From assembly GCA_004151065.3 (NCBI GenBank), contig NWUY0304265321.1, positions 39,586 through 103,585 of the forward strand: a stretch of DNA of 64,000 nt, read 5' to 3'. Origin of the DNA: Larix sibirica (Eukaryota; Streptophyta; Pinopsida; Pinales; Pinaceae). Both the position numbers and the translations under genes were made by a program. Every line of letters starts with the position of its first letter. Positions within the stretch are counted from its first letter, which is position 1. A model generated the notes under the pieces. It was not told where the DNA came from and did not search any database. It was given only the letters and a program-made list of their open reading frames with translations. Below, one piece after another: positions 25,930 through 35,750 of this stretch.

Positions 25930-26760
25930 GCTGAACAAATTGCCATCCCAAAGCTTATTAGTTATCCTACATTGTAGCACGGGCCATAGTACGACAATAA
26001 GTCAAGTGCTACTGACCGGTAGGTGGCAACATAAGCGTAAACATTATTACCTATTAAATTCAGGTGTTTCCTGTCTCGAGGAATCAGTGGAGATTACAGA
26101 TAGGAACGACGACCGAACGAGCCTTTGGATAATTCGTTCCATTGGTACCCCGATTCGCCCTATCGCAGGGCAATACGAAACTCGCTCCTAGTAGTAAGCC
26201 CCGTTCTCGGATCAGCTTAGCCCTTAATTATAGTCCCCTCAGCTCGGTCCTAAGAAAGGTCTGCATAACGTTGACTACTTCCCGCTTTATCGCTATTTGC
26301 TCGAGTGCCTATAGACACGTCGTATGCATACCTGCCATAGTATATCCCTCGTCCCTTGATGAGTTCGGTGGCAAATAGATCTAGCTCGTGCAAGACTATG
26401 TTAATAAGTATGGGATAAAGTACAGATCCCTGTGGGATACCCATCTCGGTGTTGGTGAAATTGGTCCTGCAGACTGAATGGGATTTTGAAAGAATTGATG
26501 TATGAGATCCGGTCTTCGATTTGTTGTCTGAGCAGCATAAGTAAGAGGGCGTGGGACACTTTAGAAAAGCACTTGCAAACATCTGCGTGAAAAAAGAGTT
26601 TCACACCCGGAGTGTGTTTTATGCAAATGACTAAACCCATAGGATACAGGTCAAAATAGGGGTTCAAATACTTGTTTACCCATCACTAGTTTAAGTTGAT
26701 CCAGCACTCCGCCCAACATTATATCTATATCGGTAGCTAGTAGCATCCGATCCTATTTTC
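25930..26760 (-). pseudogene. Broken group II intron reverse transcriptase/maturase
   Basis: Read on the minus strand from about 26760 down, the order is that of a group II intron RT. A QVFEP-like/EPYFD-type segment near 26690 (here NPYFDLYPMG) comes first, then FHADVCKCF near 26600 (catalytic D of RT2). After a frame change come GIPQGSVLYPILINIVLHEL near 26430 (RT4, where most families have G-PQG---SP) and RYAYDVSIGTRAN near 26310 (RT5, where YADD is expected, so one catalytic Asp reads Tyr). A thumb-like remnant follows to about 25930 with stops. At least one frameshift and several stops make it non-functional. It is not matR of nad1 intron 4, whose motifs differ. No flanking exons were found, so it is an orphan intron-ORF relic. 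Confidence 0.7.
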
Positions 26761-27039
26761 CCGGCTTCTCCACCACCTCACTACGCGTCCCTTCTAGGCC
26801 CATAGCTATCAGTAGCAGAGTCCCCTGTAGCGGATATATATATACAGAGGCAAAGCAGCACGCACCAGAGGAAACAAAAAGTGAACCAGCTAATAGGGAG
26901 CTGATCTTGAACCAGCGGGGGAGCAAGCAGGTGCAGTTGAAGAATAAGCAAACGTAAAGGCTAAGGCATAGGTTGAGCTAGTAGTTTCATTAAATTCAAA
27001 GTGTTTATCGAGCTGGGTAAGCGAGGTTAGCTAGTTCTG
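26761..27039. other. Intergenic, nothing recognised
   Basis: AGC/GCA-rich patch at 26880-26990 that may be an inverted scrap of the GCT-rich family. No gene seen. Confidence 0.3.
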
Positions 27040-27480
27040 GATCGATTGGATGATCTGCAATTGGATCTGTTCGAACTGCTACTAGTTATGCTGGGTCCTG
27101 ATCCCGATCTACTTTTGGTGGCTTTGCTCACGCTCCTACCTTGGCCTCCTCTGCCCCTGCCTTTATAATTGCCCTACCTGCCTTTATAGGCGCTGGCTCT
27201 ACTGTTTTATCTATGCCTACGGTACCCCTGCCCTGGTCGATGCCTTTACTATTTTATACGTTGCTGCTTGAACTTGGCCAACTGAAACTAGGTAAGCCGC
27301 TAGCTCTCGAATGGGCTCTGTTCCGGTTGCTTTTAGGTCTCAATCTGAGCAAGATGGTAGTGGGTAAGCCACTGGATCAATAGGAAGTGGATAAACTACT
27401 CGGGCAATTATATCGACTGGTGATTTTACCACCTTAGCTGCTTAAACTGAGACTAGGTAAGCTGCTGGATTCCTAGCTTT
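27040..27480 (+). repeat. 3-bp-periodic GCT/ACT/GGT-rich degenerate tract (copy 4)
   Basis: Shows ggtaagcc-ct-g, ggataaactact and gctgcttaaactg words in constant phase. Same family as 1380-1760, 2250-2545, 11340-12360 and 30630-31330. Confidence 0.5.
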
Positions 27481-28140
27481 TTAGAGTGATAGTGAGAGTA
27501 TGGGCTTCGGTGTGTTTGTTATAGGGTGTAGGTATTTCTTAAATAAAGTGTAGTTGTAGGAGCAATTAAATTAATGTCTTGGGGCTTTAGATTTATGAAG
27601 GATATTGTCAGGTTAGAAATAATAACGACTATATTATATAGTTATTTTAGATTATAACCCCTATATAATACTATTTATGAGATATAAAGTAGCTTTAGGA
27701 GATTTCAAGTATGTATAGGATCTATTCCTCTTTAGCTACTATAAGAATAGTTTCAAAGTTTAAGAAAATGAAATCTTAGATTGAACCCTCCCCTGCTATC
27801 CTTACCTGAAACCCATTTACAACGGGCCTTAATAATTACTTTTTTATTAATCAACCACCAAGGACACACACATCCGGATAAACCACACTTTATGGAAAGC
27901 AATAAGCAGGCTACTCTATCAATTAGATAGTAGGGTTTATATATCTTATATTTCTTTTCACTTTAGGAAAGGTTAGAATAGGTCTAAGTAATTCTATTTT
28001 ATATTCTTTAGTCTTATCTCTATTTTTAGTTGTAGGATCTATTGTTTAATTAAAAGTATTGTTCTAATAAAACAAAAATTAATAATTACGGGATTGCTTT
28101 ATAACTATTGCTATTGTTTAATTACTACATAAAAGACAGC
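27481..28140. repeat. AT-rich degenerate tract
   Basis: Rich in TTTAG, TATAG and TAATAA words, nearly free of CpG. No gene. Confidence 0.35.
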
Positions 28141-29776
28141 CCGATTAGGAAAGCACCTTACCCAAAAGACTGAGGAGCTTCTTTACTCGGTATCAGATCC
28201 TTGGGACAGATGAATATTTATTATCTCAACACAGCAGCAAGGCAACCAACCCATATCGAAACATTTAGATAAATCCTCAATAACTAGAAGCCAAGCCAAC
28301 CCACATATTCTTTCTCTTGAAACAGCAGCAGGAGATACTAATGCCTTAGAAGGACCGCCTACCTAACATATTATGATCTTGCTATCTTCATCACTTGCAT
28401 TTTATCTCTATTCACATGTCTTCAAAGGTTCAATTCCACTTACCACACCACCTATCCGCTGCAAGAAGGAACGGCCTACACAAGCGGATAACACCACTGC
28501 ACCAACACCACCTAGTATCTCGGTTTCGTCTCTATTAATTTTAGATCTATTAGCACGGTCCACGGTACCACCTAGCATTTGCTTTATGAATGCGGAGAGA
28601 AACATATGGGACCTTTACACCCATTAGTTTAACCCTTTCTAAATTATTGGAAGAATAATGGGCAGGGCTTACAATTCTACCGTCCGTGTCTAGATTTTAT
28701 CTATTCATGCTGGTAGTAACATGCAGGCAAAACCTACACCACCTACGACAACTAGTCCCTACTGCGCTTCGACAAAACTAGTGACTGCTCCGGTTACTGC
28801 TGCGGAAAACAAACCTACCGGTGCAGGTTATTTACTATTGCATCAGAAGGATATACATCAACCATTTTAGTTGATACCCGCTCCTCATTATTTGACCCCG
28901 ACCGCCGATACACCTTATACTTTATACACCGGGATCACTTCTTAACTCATGAAAGAATACCGGAAAGACGGGGCACCGACTACCAATTAAGCTAGTCACA
29001 TGCAGGCGATAAACCCTTACAGCCTCCACCACCTGAACCTAACCTTTTACTTTTACACCTATGATAATCCTATTAGTTTTAACAAAACACTGTATATTTG
29101 TTTAAAGAGAAAAAGAATAGCAGTACCTCTCTCTATAGATACATATTGAATGATAGATACATTGAATTCCACAAGACTTTTTCTTAAAGGGGAGGTTCTA
29201 ATTGGTTATCGGTTATGTTAGAGCTTGTTAGATATATATGTTCTCTATTAGTTATAAGTAAGTTCAAGTAGTTAAATATAGGTTAGAGGTTGTAGTTCCT
29301 TAGGATTCCTAAGTGAGTTATAGGAGTTAAGTCTAGGATCATTGTTATGAAAGAAGAGTAACTCTTTATAAAAAAAGAAGTATTAAATGAGAAAAAGATA
29401 GGATTAAATGATTGAATGTTCCTAGTGTGGTTGTCTGGTGGTTTTTATTATAGGTTTTATAAGGAATATATTCCTTGTATAGTTAGGAGTTTACTAGTTC
29501 TTAGTTTAGAGTCTCTTCCTTCCCTCTCGTCACTTACCGTTACGGAACAGAGTTCCTCTTCTTCCCTCTTGCACTTTCCGTGATCGACCTACACACAAAA
29601 ACATCACACGGAGAGCTAGAGCTACACATCACACAACACTAAGTAAATAGATATACGTGATATCTGAAACAGAACATTGGATTATATTGCTTTTATTCAT
29701 TTAAGTACTGATTTCTAATTTCTCCGGTCTTATAGTAAAAGCGCCTAGCGCGAGGACACAAGCACCCAAGGCACAA
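28141..29776. other. Gene desert with a further AT-rich tract
   Basis: Includes an ACC/ACT-rich patch (28690-28830), possibly related to the 3-bp-periodic family, and a CpG-poor AT-rich tract at 29080-29500. No supportable gene. Confidence 0.35.
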
Positions 29777-29958
29777 GACGCGGAAGGATGGAAGGATAAG
29801 GGTTATAACGCCCAAGCAAGCAAGGCGATACAAAGAACACATATTACAACTGTGCCAGAACCATACATATTATTCAACCTATACTGCGTGAAGAAGAAAA
29901 AGTAGTAGTAGTCTATATACGTTAAAACATACTTTATCACAAGTGTTTTAGAGGTGGG
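29777..29958. repeat. Dispersed repeat A, copy 2 (partner at 6126-6312)
   Basis: Direct-orientation relative of 6126-6312; see that entry for shared words. This copy has an extra gaagaagaaaaagtagtagtag insert in the middle. Confidence 0.65.
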
Positions 29959-30629
29959 CGCTCATTTTCGTGTGTTCGTGTTTTCACATATATAATGCAA
30001 TAAGGTTGTTGTTTGAGTTAGGTGCACCCATTTACATAAAATTTAATACTCAGACATAAACTCTATACCTCTTACTTGCGATGTAAACCTAATAAACTTA
30101 CTACTTTGAACCATCCTTACACTCAGTCTTGGTACACTCAGACCTAGAACATACAGCCTTCGGGGAACCTACTTAAACCCTATGAGACCTATGACCGAAC
30201 CTTACCCTCCGAACAATTCTTGTCTCCATACCCCTCGCTGAAATACCCTTTACCTTTACATCCGCTTTATGTTCCCATTTTCAGTCAGTTCGACATAGTA
30301 AGCAGCTCCCATTATGCCTGCCAAACCAGCCCTGCTTAACGGGGACCCTATAAACTATACAAATACCAGGAGGAATAAACTTAGAATAATGGTGGCATCC
30401 CAAACCTAATCACGGTAACGCCCCTATTATTATATGGGAACAAATGCTAATCTCTCACTCGTGAAAACACAAGCTAATCCCGGCGGGAGAGGTGGAAGCA
30501 AAGCAAGCGGATTCGCCCGTGGTTAATGACCCAGCAGAACCCAAACTAGTAGTTTACCTTGTTGATTAAGCAAAGGAGGGGTGTAAGGAATGACCTCATG
30601 ATTGGTGTTTAGTACAACTTCTCTTTTCT
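29959..30629. other. Intergenic, nothing recognised
   Basis: No gene, RNA or array seen. Confidence 0.35.
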
Positions 30630-31330
30630 TGTTGCTTGCTTTGTATTCGATGCCTAGGCCCCTGCATCTGGAATTGAAACTGTTGCTTTAACGACGCAAA
30701 CTAAATATTTATATGGAACTGCTGGAATAGATGCTGGGTGGAAATGAGCTGGGACTGTTGCTTGTGTAACTCGGTAAAATGCTTCCGCACCTGTCACTTG
30801 TGGATCCGCTGGGTCAAATAATATACTGCAAGTGATGCTTATGGTTCTGAATGAACTGGAAAAATAGGAGGGATAAACCGCTTTTGCCTCTCCTACCAAT
30901 GTAATATATGCTCTTGCCTTTTCCTTTACTGTTGCTTCTGCATCTGTTGCTGGTAGTGAATAAACTGCCTTCTCTTCTAAGGGGTAAACTGCTTTTATTC
31001 CCGCATTTGGTCCCTTCGCTGTGGGATAAACTAAGCATGGAAGATATCAAATTGGTACCGGAACTACTTATGATGCGCCTGGAGTATATAAAATTAGTGC
31101 TACGGGATAAACTCCAACAGGTGATGCCTTTGCTACTGCTTTTTATGATGCTATTGGTGAGGATGCAGGTAATTAACAGCGCAGGTCATTTCTTCTTCTA
31201 TGATTGGGGTATATGCTTACATTATAATAGCGAGGCTACAAGAGCGCAGCTGCTTATACTAGTTCTGTTGGTCCAGCTTACTTTGTGAAATCTACTGATG
31301 CTAGTGATACTTGGTCAATCAAAAGGCTCT
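30630..31330 (+). repeat. 3-bp-periodic GCT/ACT/GGT-rich degenerate tract (copy 5)
   Basis: The clearest member of the family: gaataaactgcc, gggtaaactgctttt, gggataaactaag and gggataaactcc recur about every 60 to 100 bp between GCT/ACT/GGT triplets. Leu-rich open frames reported by simple ORF calling here (30908-31288) are out of the biased phase and are not genes. Confidence 0.5.
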
Positions 31331-32177
31331 GGCACTATTTATGTGGTTATGAGTTTGGATCAGTGGCAGAGATGATCTGCTTAGGTGACAATTACGTAGG
31401 ATTCACTCTGGGCAGTGGATACACATCACTCTATATCACTTTGGGGTCTGGGTAGGCCAGTATGGGGATATGCATGCGAGAACTGTTTGAGTCTAGGCAG
31501 GGCAGTAAGTATGCATCAATTATTAAGATTTAGGCTAACTGAATGCTACGGTGGTTATTGGGTTGGGGTAGATCAGCTAAAAGAAGGGATGGTATTACGT
31601 TGAGCAAACCGAACCATCCATAAAACACACACTCCTTTCAAAAAGCTATGATCCACCTAACAAATACAGTCAGTCACATTTTCCATTACCCAGAAAGGAA
31701 CAACACATTAGATTAGAGTCCAGCCAGTAAAACCAACAGGCATGCTTCAAAGACAGAGAACAGACACTAAACGTACTACCATCATTATACAAAGGGAGGG
31801 GGTTATTTATCAAATTGGTTCATGGTCTCAATTACAGAGCAGGTAGGGCAGCTTCATAACTAGTTGGATACAGCGCTGAGTTTATTAAATAATTACTCCA
31901 TCGGGTAGTCAGGTAGCCAGGTAGTCGGGTAGTCGGGTCATCAGGTCATCGGATAGTCAAGTAGCCAGATAATTGGGTAATTTAATAATAAGGTAGCCGG
32001 TAATCCACTTTTTGAGTCTGAACAGTGAGGGTACACATTACTCTAGAGAACTATTTGGGTCTAGGCAGGACAGTGAATAGATTGTACAGCTGGAATAGTG
32101 AAGTTGGAACTCCTCTCCCTTATGGTCGAGCCCTCCTTCCGTCGGAGTTGCTTAGTATTTTATTAGTACAACTCCAA
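31331..32177. other. Intergenic with a short tandem patch
   Basis: At 31895-32000 variants of ggtagtcggg and ggtagccagg repeat every 8 to 10 bp. Otherwise nothing recognised. Confidence 0.45.
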
Positions 32178-32206
32178 AAGGCTTGCTTGACATTAGGAGA
32201 GCAAGG
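32178..32206 (+). repeat. AAGG-bounded hairpin element, copy 2
   Basis: Twenty-nine nt bounded by AAGG on both sides. The inner CTTGCT and AGCAAG form a perfect 6-bp inverted repeat around a TGACATTAGGAG loop. Compared with copy 1, the changes in the loop and at the last stem pair keep or improve the stem. Confidence 0.75.
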
Positions 32207-32509
32207 AGTGATTTTATGGAACCGAATAAACAACAGTATGCTTAGCGACATGAGGCACTTTTCATAGCCGACATAGGGCACTTCTTCCAACTAATTAGCC
32301 TACACTTTGAGTAGCATAATCCTAGATAGATTGCTTCTTAACCAGCAGGATATGCTTGGATCGCTTTAAAATACACTGCTTGATCACTTCAGGATAACGC
32401 CTATATTCTCATTACTTACTAGGTTCGTTAGCTCCCAGCAGAGCATGTTCGGAACCAGGGAGTTACAACTGTTCAACGACTAAAAGAACAAGGGCACACG
32501 CTCTGAAAT
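32207..32509. other. Intergenic, nothing recognised
   Basis: No feature seen between the hairpin element and the upstream repeat block of rpl5. Confidence 0.4.
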
Positions 32510-32800
32510 CACGTAATTACATAATTACATATAGTAAAGAAGTGAACTACGATTCTCCATCAAGCCGTGGCGAAGGAACCATTATTATGTTGCCCATCCA
32601 TTTCAAAAGTAGTGGTGTTATGCTTCCAATCGCCAACCAAAAAGCGTAATTACATAGAGAAATAATTCCTGGAATACAACTCACGCCGGATCTAGTGTTA
32701 TTCCAGTTTTCTTCCCTACCGGATCTAGCATAATTACATAAATAATAAACTAATATCGAATTGAAAGTCATCGATGCGTAATTACATATATAACATGAAC
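32510..32800 (+). promoter_or_regulatory. Candidate promoter/leader repeat upstream of rpl5-rps14
   Basis: The word CRTAATTACATA occurs at about 32512, 32644, 32728 and 32775. CRTA is the core of many plant mitochondrial promoters (established for seed plants), often with AT-rich flanks as here. The part 32640-32745 is also present, inverted in the window but in the same orientation relative to the gene, upstream of ccmC (63182-63300). Both copies contain repeated CCGRATCTAG units. A shared position ahead of two unrelated genes argues for a regulatory or transcript-leader role; no transcription start can be shown from sequence. Confidence 0.45.
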
Positions 32801-32978
32801 GAATTTCATTTACTTATCTCTCTCAGATTGACGGGTGGGTCGGGAATGGTTATTTGGTTGGAAAGAGTTAGTTTCATTTCATAGGAAAAGCAAGCCCCAA
32901 ATCGGATCGTTCTGATCCACTATCTTTCTTTGAGGTAGTTCGCAGTGCTCATTATATCTCAACCGGGGAAGCCAACTT

Positions 32979-33554
32979 ATGTTTATCACACCAAATGGAC
33001 TCCATTTTCATCACGAAAATGTATTACGTAAAGATTTGTTGCTAAAACCGAATCACGCCAACATCACGGAAGTTCCTAGATCGTGTGAAATAATAGTAGT
33101 TCCAAAGGCACTTCCAAATTTAATAATGACAGATAGAGAATTGGCTATGGAGATTCCGCGCGGTCAGAGATTCGTACAGGCACAAAGAGGTTCAACGGGA
33201 AAGTCGTTTCGATCCAATCAATTTTTTCCCGATCAGGGGTCCGATAAATACATGGGAAATGTAAGTAACCTAGCACGACAAAGCACTCTCCGAGGGCATA
33301 TGATGTATAATTCCTTGGAAAAGATTTCGGCAGTAATGTCTCTCTACAATTATCCGGTCGAGATACGGAAAAACTCCATTCAATTCCCGATGGATACGGA
33401 GTTTTGCGAATTCTTCCCGGAACTAGAAGATCATTTCGAGATTTCCGAGCATATCCGAGGGTTCAATGTAACTATTGCAACTTCGGCCAACACGCAAGAT
33501 GATACTCTACCATTGTGGAGCGGCTTTTCGCAGAGGGATGAGGGGGATTATTAG
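32979..33554 (+). CDS. rpl5: Mitochondrial ribosomal protein L5 (uL5)
   Basis: The 191-residue product is a large-subunit ribosomal protein that contacts 5S rRNA and the central protuberance. Recognition rests on segments typical of plant mitochondrial L5: [13 protein letters not shown] (21-33), [10 protein letters not shown] (56-65), [12 protein letters not shown] (69-80), [10 protein letters not shown] (98-107), [10 protein letters not shown] (127-136) and [16 protein letters not shown] (158-174). Length is close to the usual 185 or so; the ATG at 32979 fits the usual start. Codons consistent with C-to-U editing include CCG at P137 (Ser expected), TCC at S156 (Phe), CCA at P178 (Leu) and TCG at S184 (Leu). 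The stop is only 4 nt before rps14, the classic rpl5-rps14 linkage, so co-transcription is likely. Confidence 0.95.
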   Translation: MFITPNGLHFHHENVLRKDLLLKPNHANITEVPRSCEIIVVPKALPNLIMTDRELAMEIPRGQRFVQAQRGSTGKSFRSNQFFPDQGSDKYMGNVSNLARQSTLRGHMMYNSLEKISAVMSLYNYPVEIRKNSIQFPMDTEFCEFFPELEDHFEISEHIRGFNVTIATSANTQDDTLPLWSGFSQRDEGDY

Positions 33555-33558
33555 TAAT

Positions 33559-33861
33559 ATGTTGGATAAGCGAAATATACGAGATCACAGACGTAGATTG
33601 CTTGCGGCTAAATATGAATTGAGACGGGAGCCTCATAAAGCCTTTTGTAGGGATCCCAATCCTCCCAGTGACATGCGGGACAAACATCGTTATAAGTTGC
33701 CTAAGTTGCCAAGAAATAGTCCCTTTGCACGAGTAAGAAACCGATGTATTTTCACTGGTCGCTCTCGCTCCGTATATAAGTTATTTCGCATTCCTCGTAT
33801 TGTTTCTCGTGGATTAGCATCTCGAGGTTATTTGATGGGCATAAAGAAATCGTCTCGGTAG
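33559..33861 (+). CDS. rps14: Mitochondrial ribosomal protein S14 (uS14)
   Basis: The product is 100 residues, exactly the usual plant length, and sits in the head of the small ribosomal subunit. Hallmarks are KRNIRDHRRRLLAAKYELRR (4-23), SDMRDKHRYK (37-46), FARVRNRC (56-63) and RGLASRG.LMGIKKSS (84-99). The ATG at 33559 is chosen because an in-frame extension to 33475 lies inside rpl5 and is not conserved. Editing-type codons are P25 and P35 (Leu expected), P48, P55 and P79 (Ser), S83 (Phe) and terminal R100 CGG (Trp). Many predicted sites in 100 codons fits a heavily edited gymnosperm-type mitochondrion. cob, often next in this cluster in other plants, is not found downstream. Confidence 0.95.
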   Translation: MLDKRNIRDHRRRLLAAKYELRREPHKAFCRDPNPPSDMRDKHRYKLPKLPRNSPFARVRNRCIFTGRSRSVYKLFRIPRIVSRGLASRGYLMGIKKSSR

Positions 33862-34279
33862 CGGGCGGTGGAACAAAGGTTAGCTTGGCTGTCCGCGAGG
33901 TTCATTACCGACTGGCTCTGGACCGTAAAAACCTACCTAACGGCTTCGCACCTTATCTCTCTCGAATATGCTAACGGGGATCTAAGTGGGATACCTCTCT
34001 ACCGCACCTCCCCAGACATGGACTACGTACAGGGTAGTACTCTTGGAAAGCAAGATGGAATATCACCCAGGCCGGGAACATAGAGTGAGTCGCGAATGTA
34101 ACTCCCCCTTTATCATCGACCACTATTACCTACCAATTGGGAGAGTGAGTAAAGGACTTTATTTCAGGACCTTCTTTATTCGCCCTATTAAATACTGTCT
34201 GTTGAATTACTAGGGGGTGGTATCTCTTCTATAAGTGCAACAGGTGGAGTACGAGACTTTTGGTGAAGTTCCAAAAGGA
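33862..34279. other. rps14 3' flank, no cob gene
   Basis: CpG-containing sequence with no conserved gene. Overlapping small frames at 33868-34213 lack recognisable domains. No clear terminator-like hairpin was identified. Confidence 0.4.
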
Positions 34280-34339
34280 AAGGCTTGCTTGACCAAAGGT
34301 ATACTTGCTTGACCGAAGGGAGGGCAAGGGAGGGCAAGG
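34280..34339 (+). repeat. AAGG-bounded hairpin element, nested or duplicated copy
   Basis: Two 5' halves (CTTGCTTGACCAAAGG, then CTTGCTTGACCGAAGG) are followed by two 3' halves (GAGGGCAAGG twice), all bounded by AAGG. This looks like one element inserted into, or partially duplicated within, another. Confidence 0.7.
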
Positions 34340-34351
34340 TTTTATCTAAAT

Positions 34352-34700
34352 TTAAGGATTTGAAAACTGTGAATAATGACTATTAATGATTATAAAGGCT
34401 ACATAAAATGCACGAATGCCGTTGTTATTCAAATTTTTGTCGCACTGCTTGGCAGTATCAGGAAGAGAAATATGAACCACAGGGAGATAAGAAGTATCCT
34501 CCATCACTTGGTGATGACTTAACAATACTAGGAGTTCTAGGCATTGATGGGTGGCATGACCATGAACATCGCAAATAACACAAGATGGAGGTGCTCTCTT
34601 GGGTGTATAGGTCTGAGTGGACATGGCTGGCTCTAGGGTAGGGGTGACCCCATCATTCTTGGTTTTTCCCCCAGCACTTGTTCTTCCTTTTTTAGTATGG
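34352..34700 (-). pseudogene. Retrotransposon gag fragment with CCHC zinc knuckle
   Basis: The minus-strand frame contains CVICDVHGHATHQC, a C-x2-C-x4-H-x4-C nucleic-acid-binding knuckle typical of retrotransposon Gag, preceded by Pro/Thr-rich linker residues. It is open to about 34680 but has no neighbours forming a whole gag. It lies beside an aspartic protease fragment on the same strand, but downstream of it, the reverse of the normal gag-then-protease order, so the element was rearranged or two insertions are juxtaposed. Nuclear origin inferred. Confidence 0.6.
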
Positions 34701-35069
34701 GTTGGATAAATAGGTTGTTAGACAAGCCGCAAAGGAGGGACCAATGTGGTCTGAACTAGCTGCACAAGAATAAAGACTAATTGGGGTGCAGATGTGAGGT
34801 TGGGTCAATTAAGATACCAAATGGGAAGGCCAATGGTCAGTCCGGGAAGGTTCAATGTCACCATTACAAAAGTTCCAACTATACCAGGGGTGGAAATAGA
34901 AAAGGAATTTGTGCAATAGGCAAGTTAACCCATGAGTTTCCTGCCACTAGGGGAGGGGCAAGTTGTGTCTCCAAGTGCTTGGAAGATGACTCACGAGAGG
35001 TCACGATTGTACACATTTTGGATGTTCCTTCTACAAGGACTTGGGGTGGAGGTCCATGAAAGGCTTCGA
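34701..35069. other. Sequence between gag and protease fragments
   Basis: Probably retroelement-derived linker sequence; a plus-strand frame at 34781-35059 shows no domain I recognise. Confidence 0.3.
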
Positions 35070-35577
35070 TCAGAGAAGGGCTTCGCTCCTCAAGTTCAAC
35101 TTCAAAAATGAGGGCATGGAAAGGTTGCCTTCAATGGCCAGTAAAACATTATCTGGAGTGGACAATGACTTAGGGACATGGTAAGCAAGCTTATTGATGT
35201 TCACAATTTTGCCTTTATGGTGAAACATCATGAGATGAAATACTCTAGAAGCTACAGCTTTCATGGCATACATGTAACTATGACCCACATAGAATGTTGT
35301 AATTGAGATGCACGTCGACAACCTCTATATCGATCAAGATGGTCTTACCAGCAAGTTCAACGGGAACGTTTTGCAAAAGGCCTTGTGGCTGGGAAGGGTG
35401 ACCATCATACACCCGAAGAGTCATGAGAGAAGGAACTAACTCAGGTGATCCTAACTTTTTCCAAATATAAGTAGCCATGACATAGGTAGAAGCACCTTCA
35501 TCTATGATACAATGATGAATGTTAGGATTATTTATAACTCCTCTCCGGTAAATCGTGTCTCTTGTGGGTGGCTGCAT
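35070..35577 (-). pseudogene. Ty3-type retrotransposon aspartic protease fragment
   Basis: The 5' part (35577-35278) reads CIIDEGASTYVM, a retropepsin active site with D-x-G-A-S (DEG here), then a strand-rich middle with QGLLQNVPVELAGKTILIDI and YNILCG, the second conserved protease motif. The frame then shifts by overlap into 35321-35070, which continues with HSYMYAMKAVASRVFHLMMF, a typical sequence just after the protease in plant gypsy-like elements. Frameshift plus missing reverse transcriptase make it a relic. Nuclear retrotransposon fragments are common in seed-plant mtDNA. Confidence 0.7.
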
Positions 35578-35750
35578 CAGATTATGTGGAAGATTTAAAG
35601 AGTATGCTGGAATATAGTCAGGGGATTCCAGTGGCCCAGCAACGCTGCCTTCATGGGGGTAAAAAATTAGAGAACCTTACCAAGCTCTCTGATTAGAACA
35701 TCGGTAAAGGTTAAACAATTATTTTGTAACTGTGATTACGTGGGGGGGTA
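35578..35750. other. Junction between the two retroelement remnants
   Basis: No recognisable feature; the Ty3-type fragment (minus) and LINE fragment (plus) meet here head to head. Confidence 0.4.

Noticed and set aside
25930-26760. matR in nad1 intron 4
   Set aside because: Motifs around RT4 and RT5 differ from matR and no nad1 exon is nearby.
30908-31288. Leu-rich 126-codon ORF
   Set aside because: Same reason: shadow of the triplet-phased tract.
33475-33558. Longer rps14 starting at 33475
   Set aside because: That start overlaps rpl5 and adds 28 non-conserved residues; the usual 100-residue protein begins at 33559.
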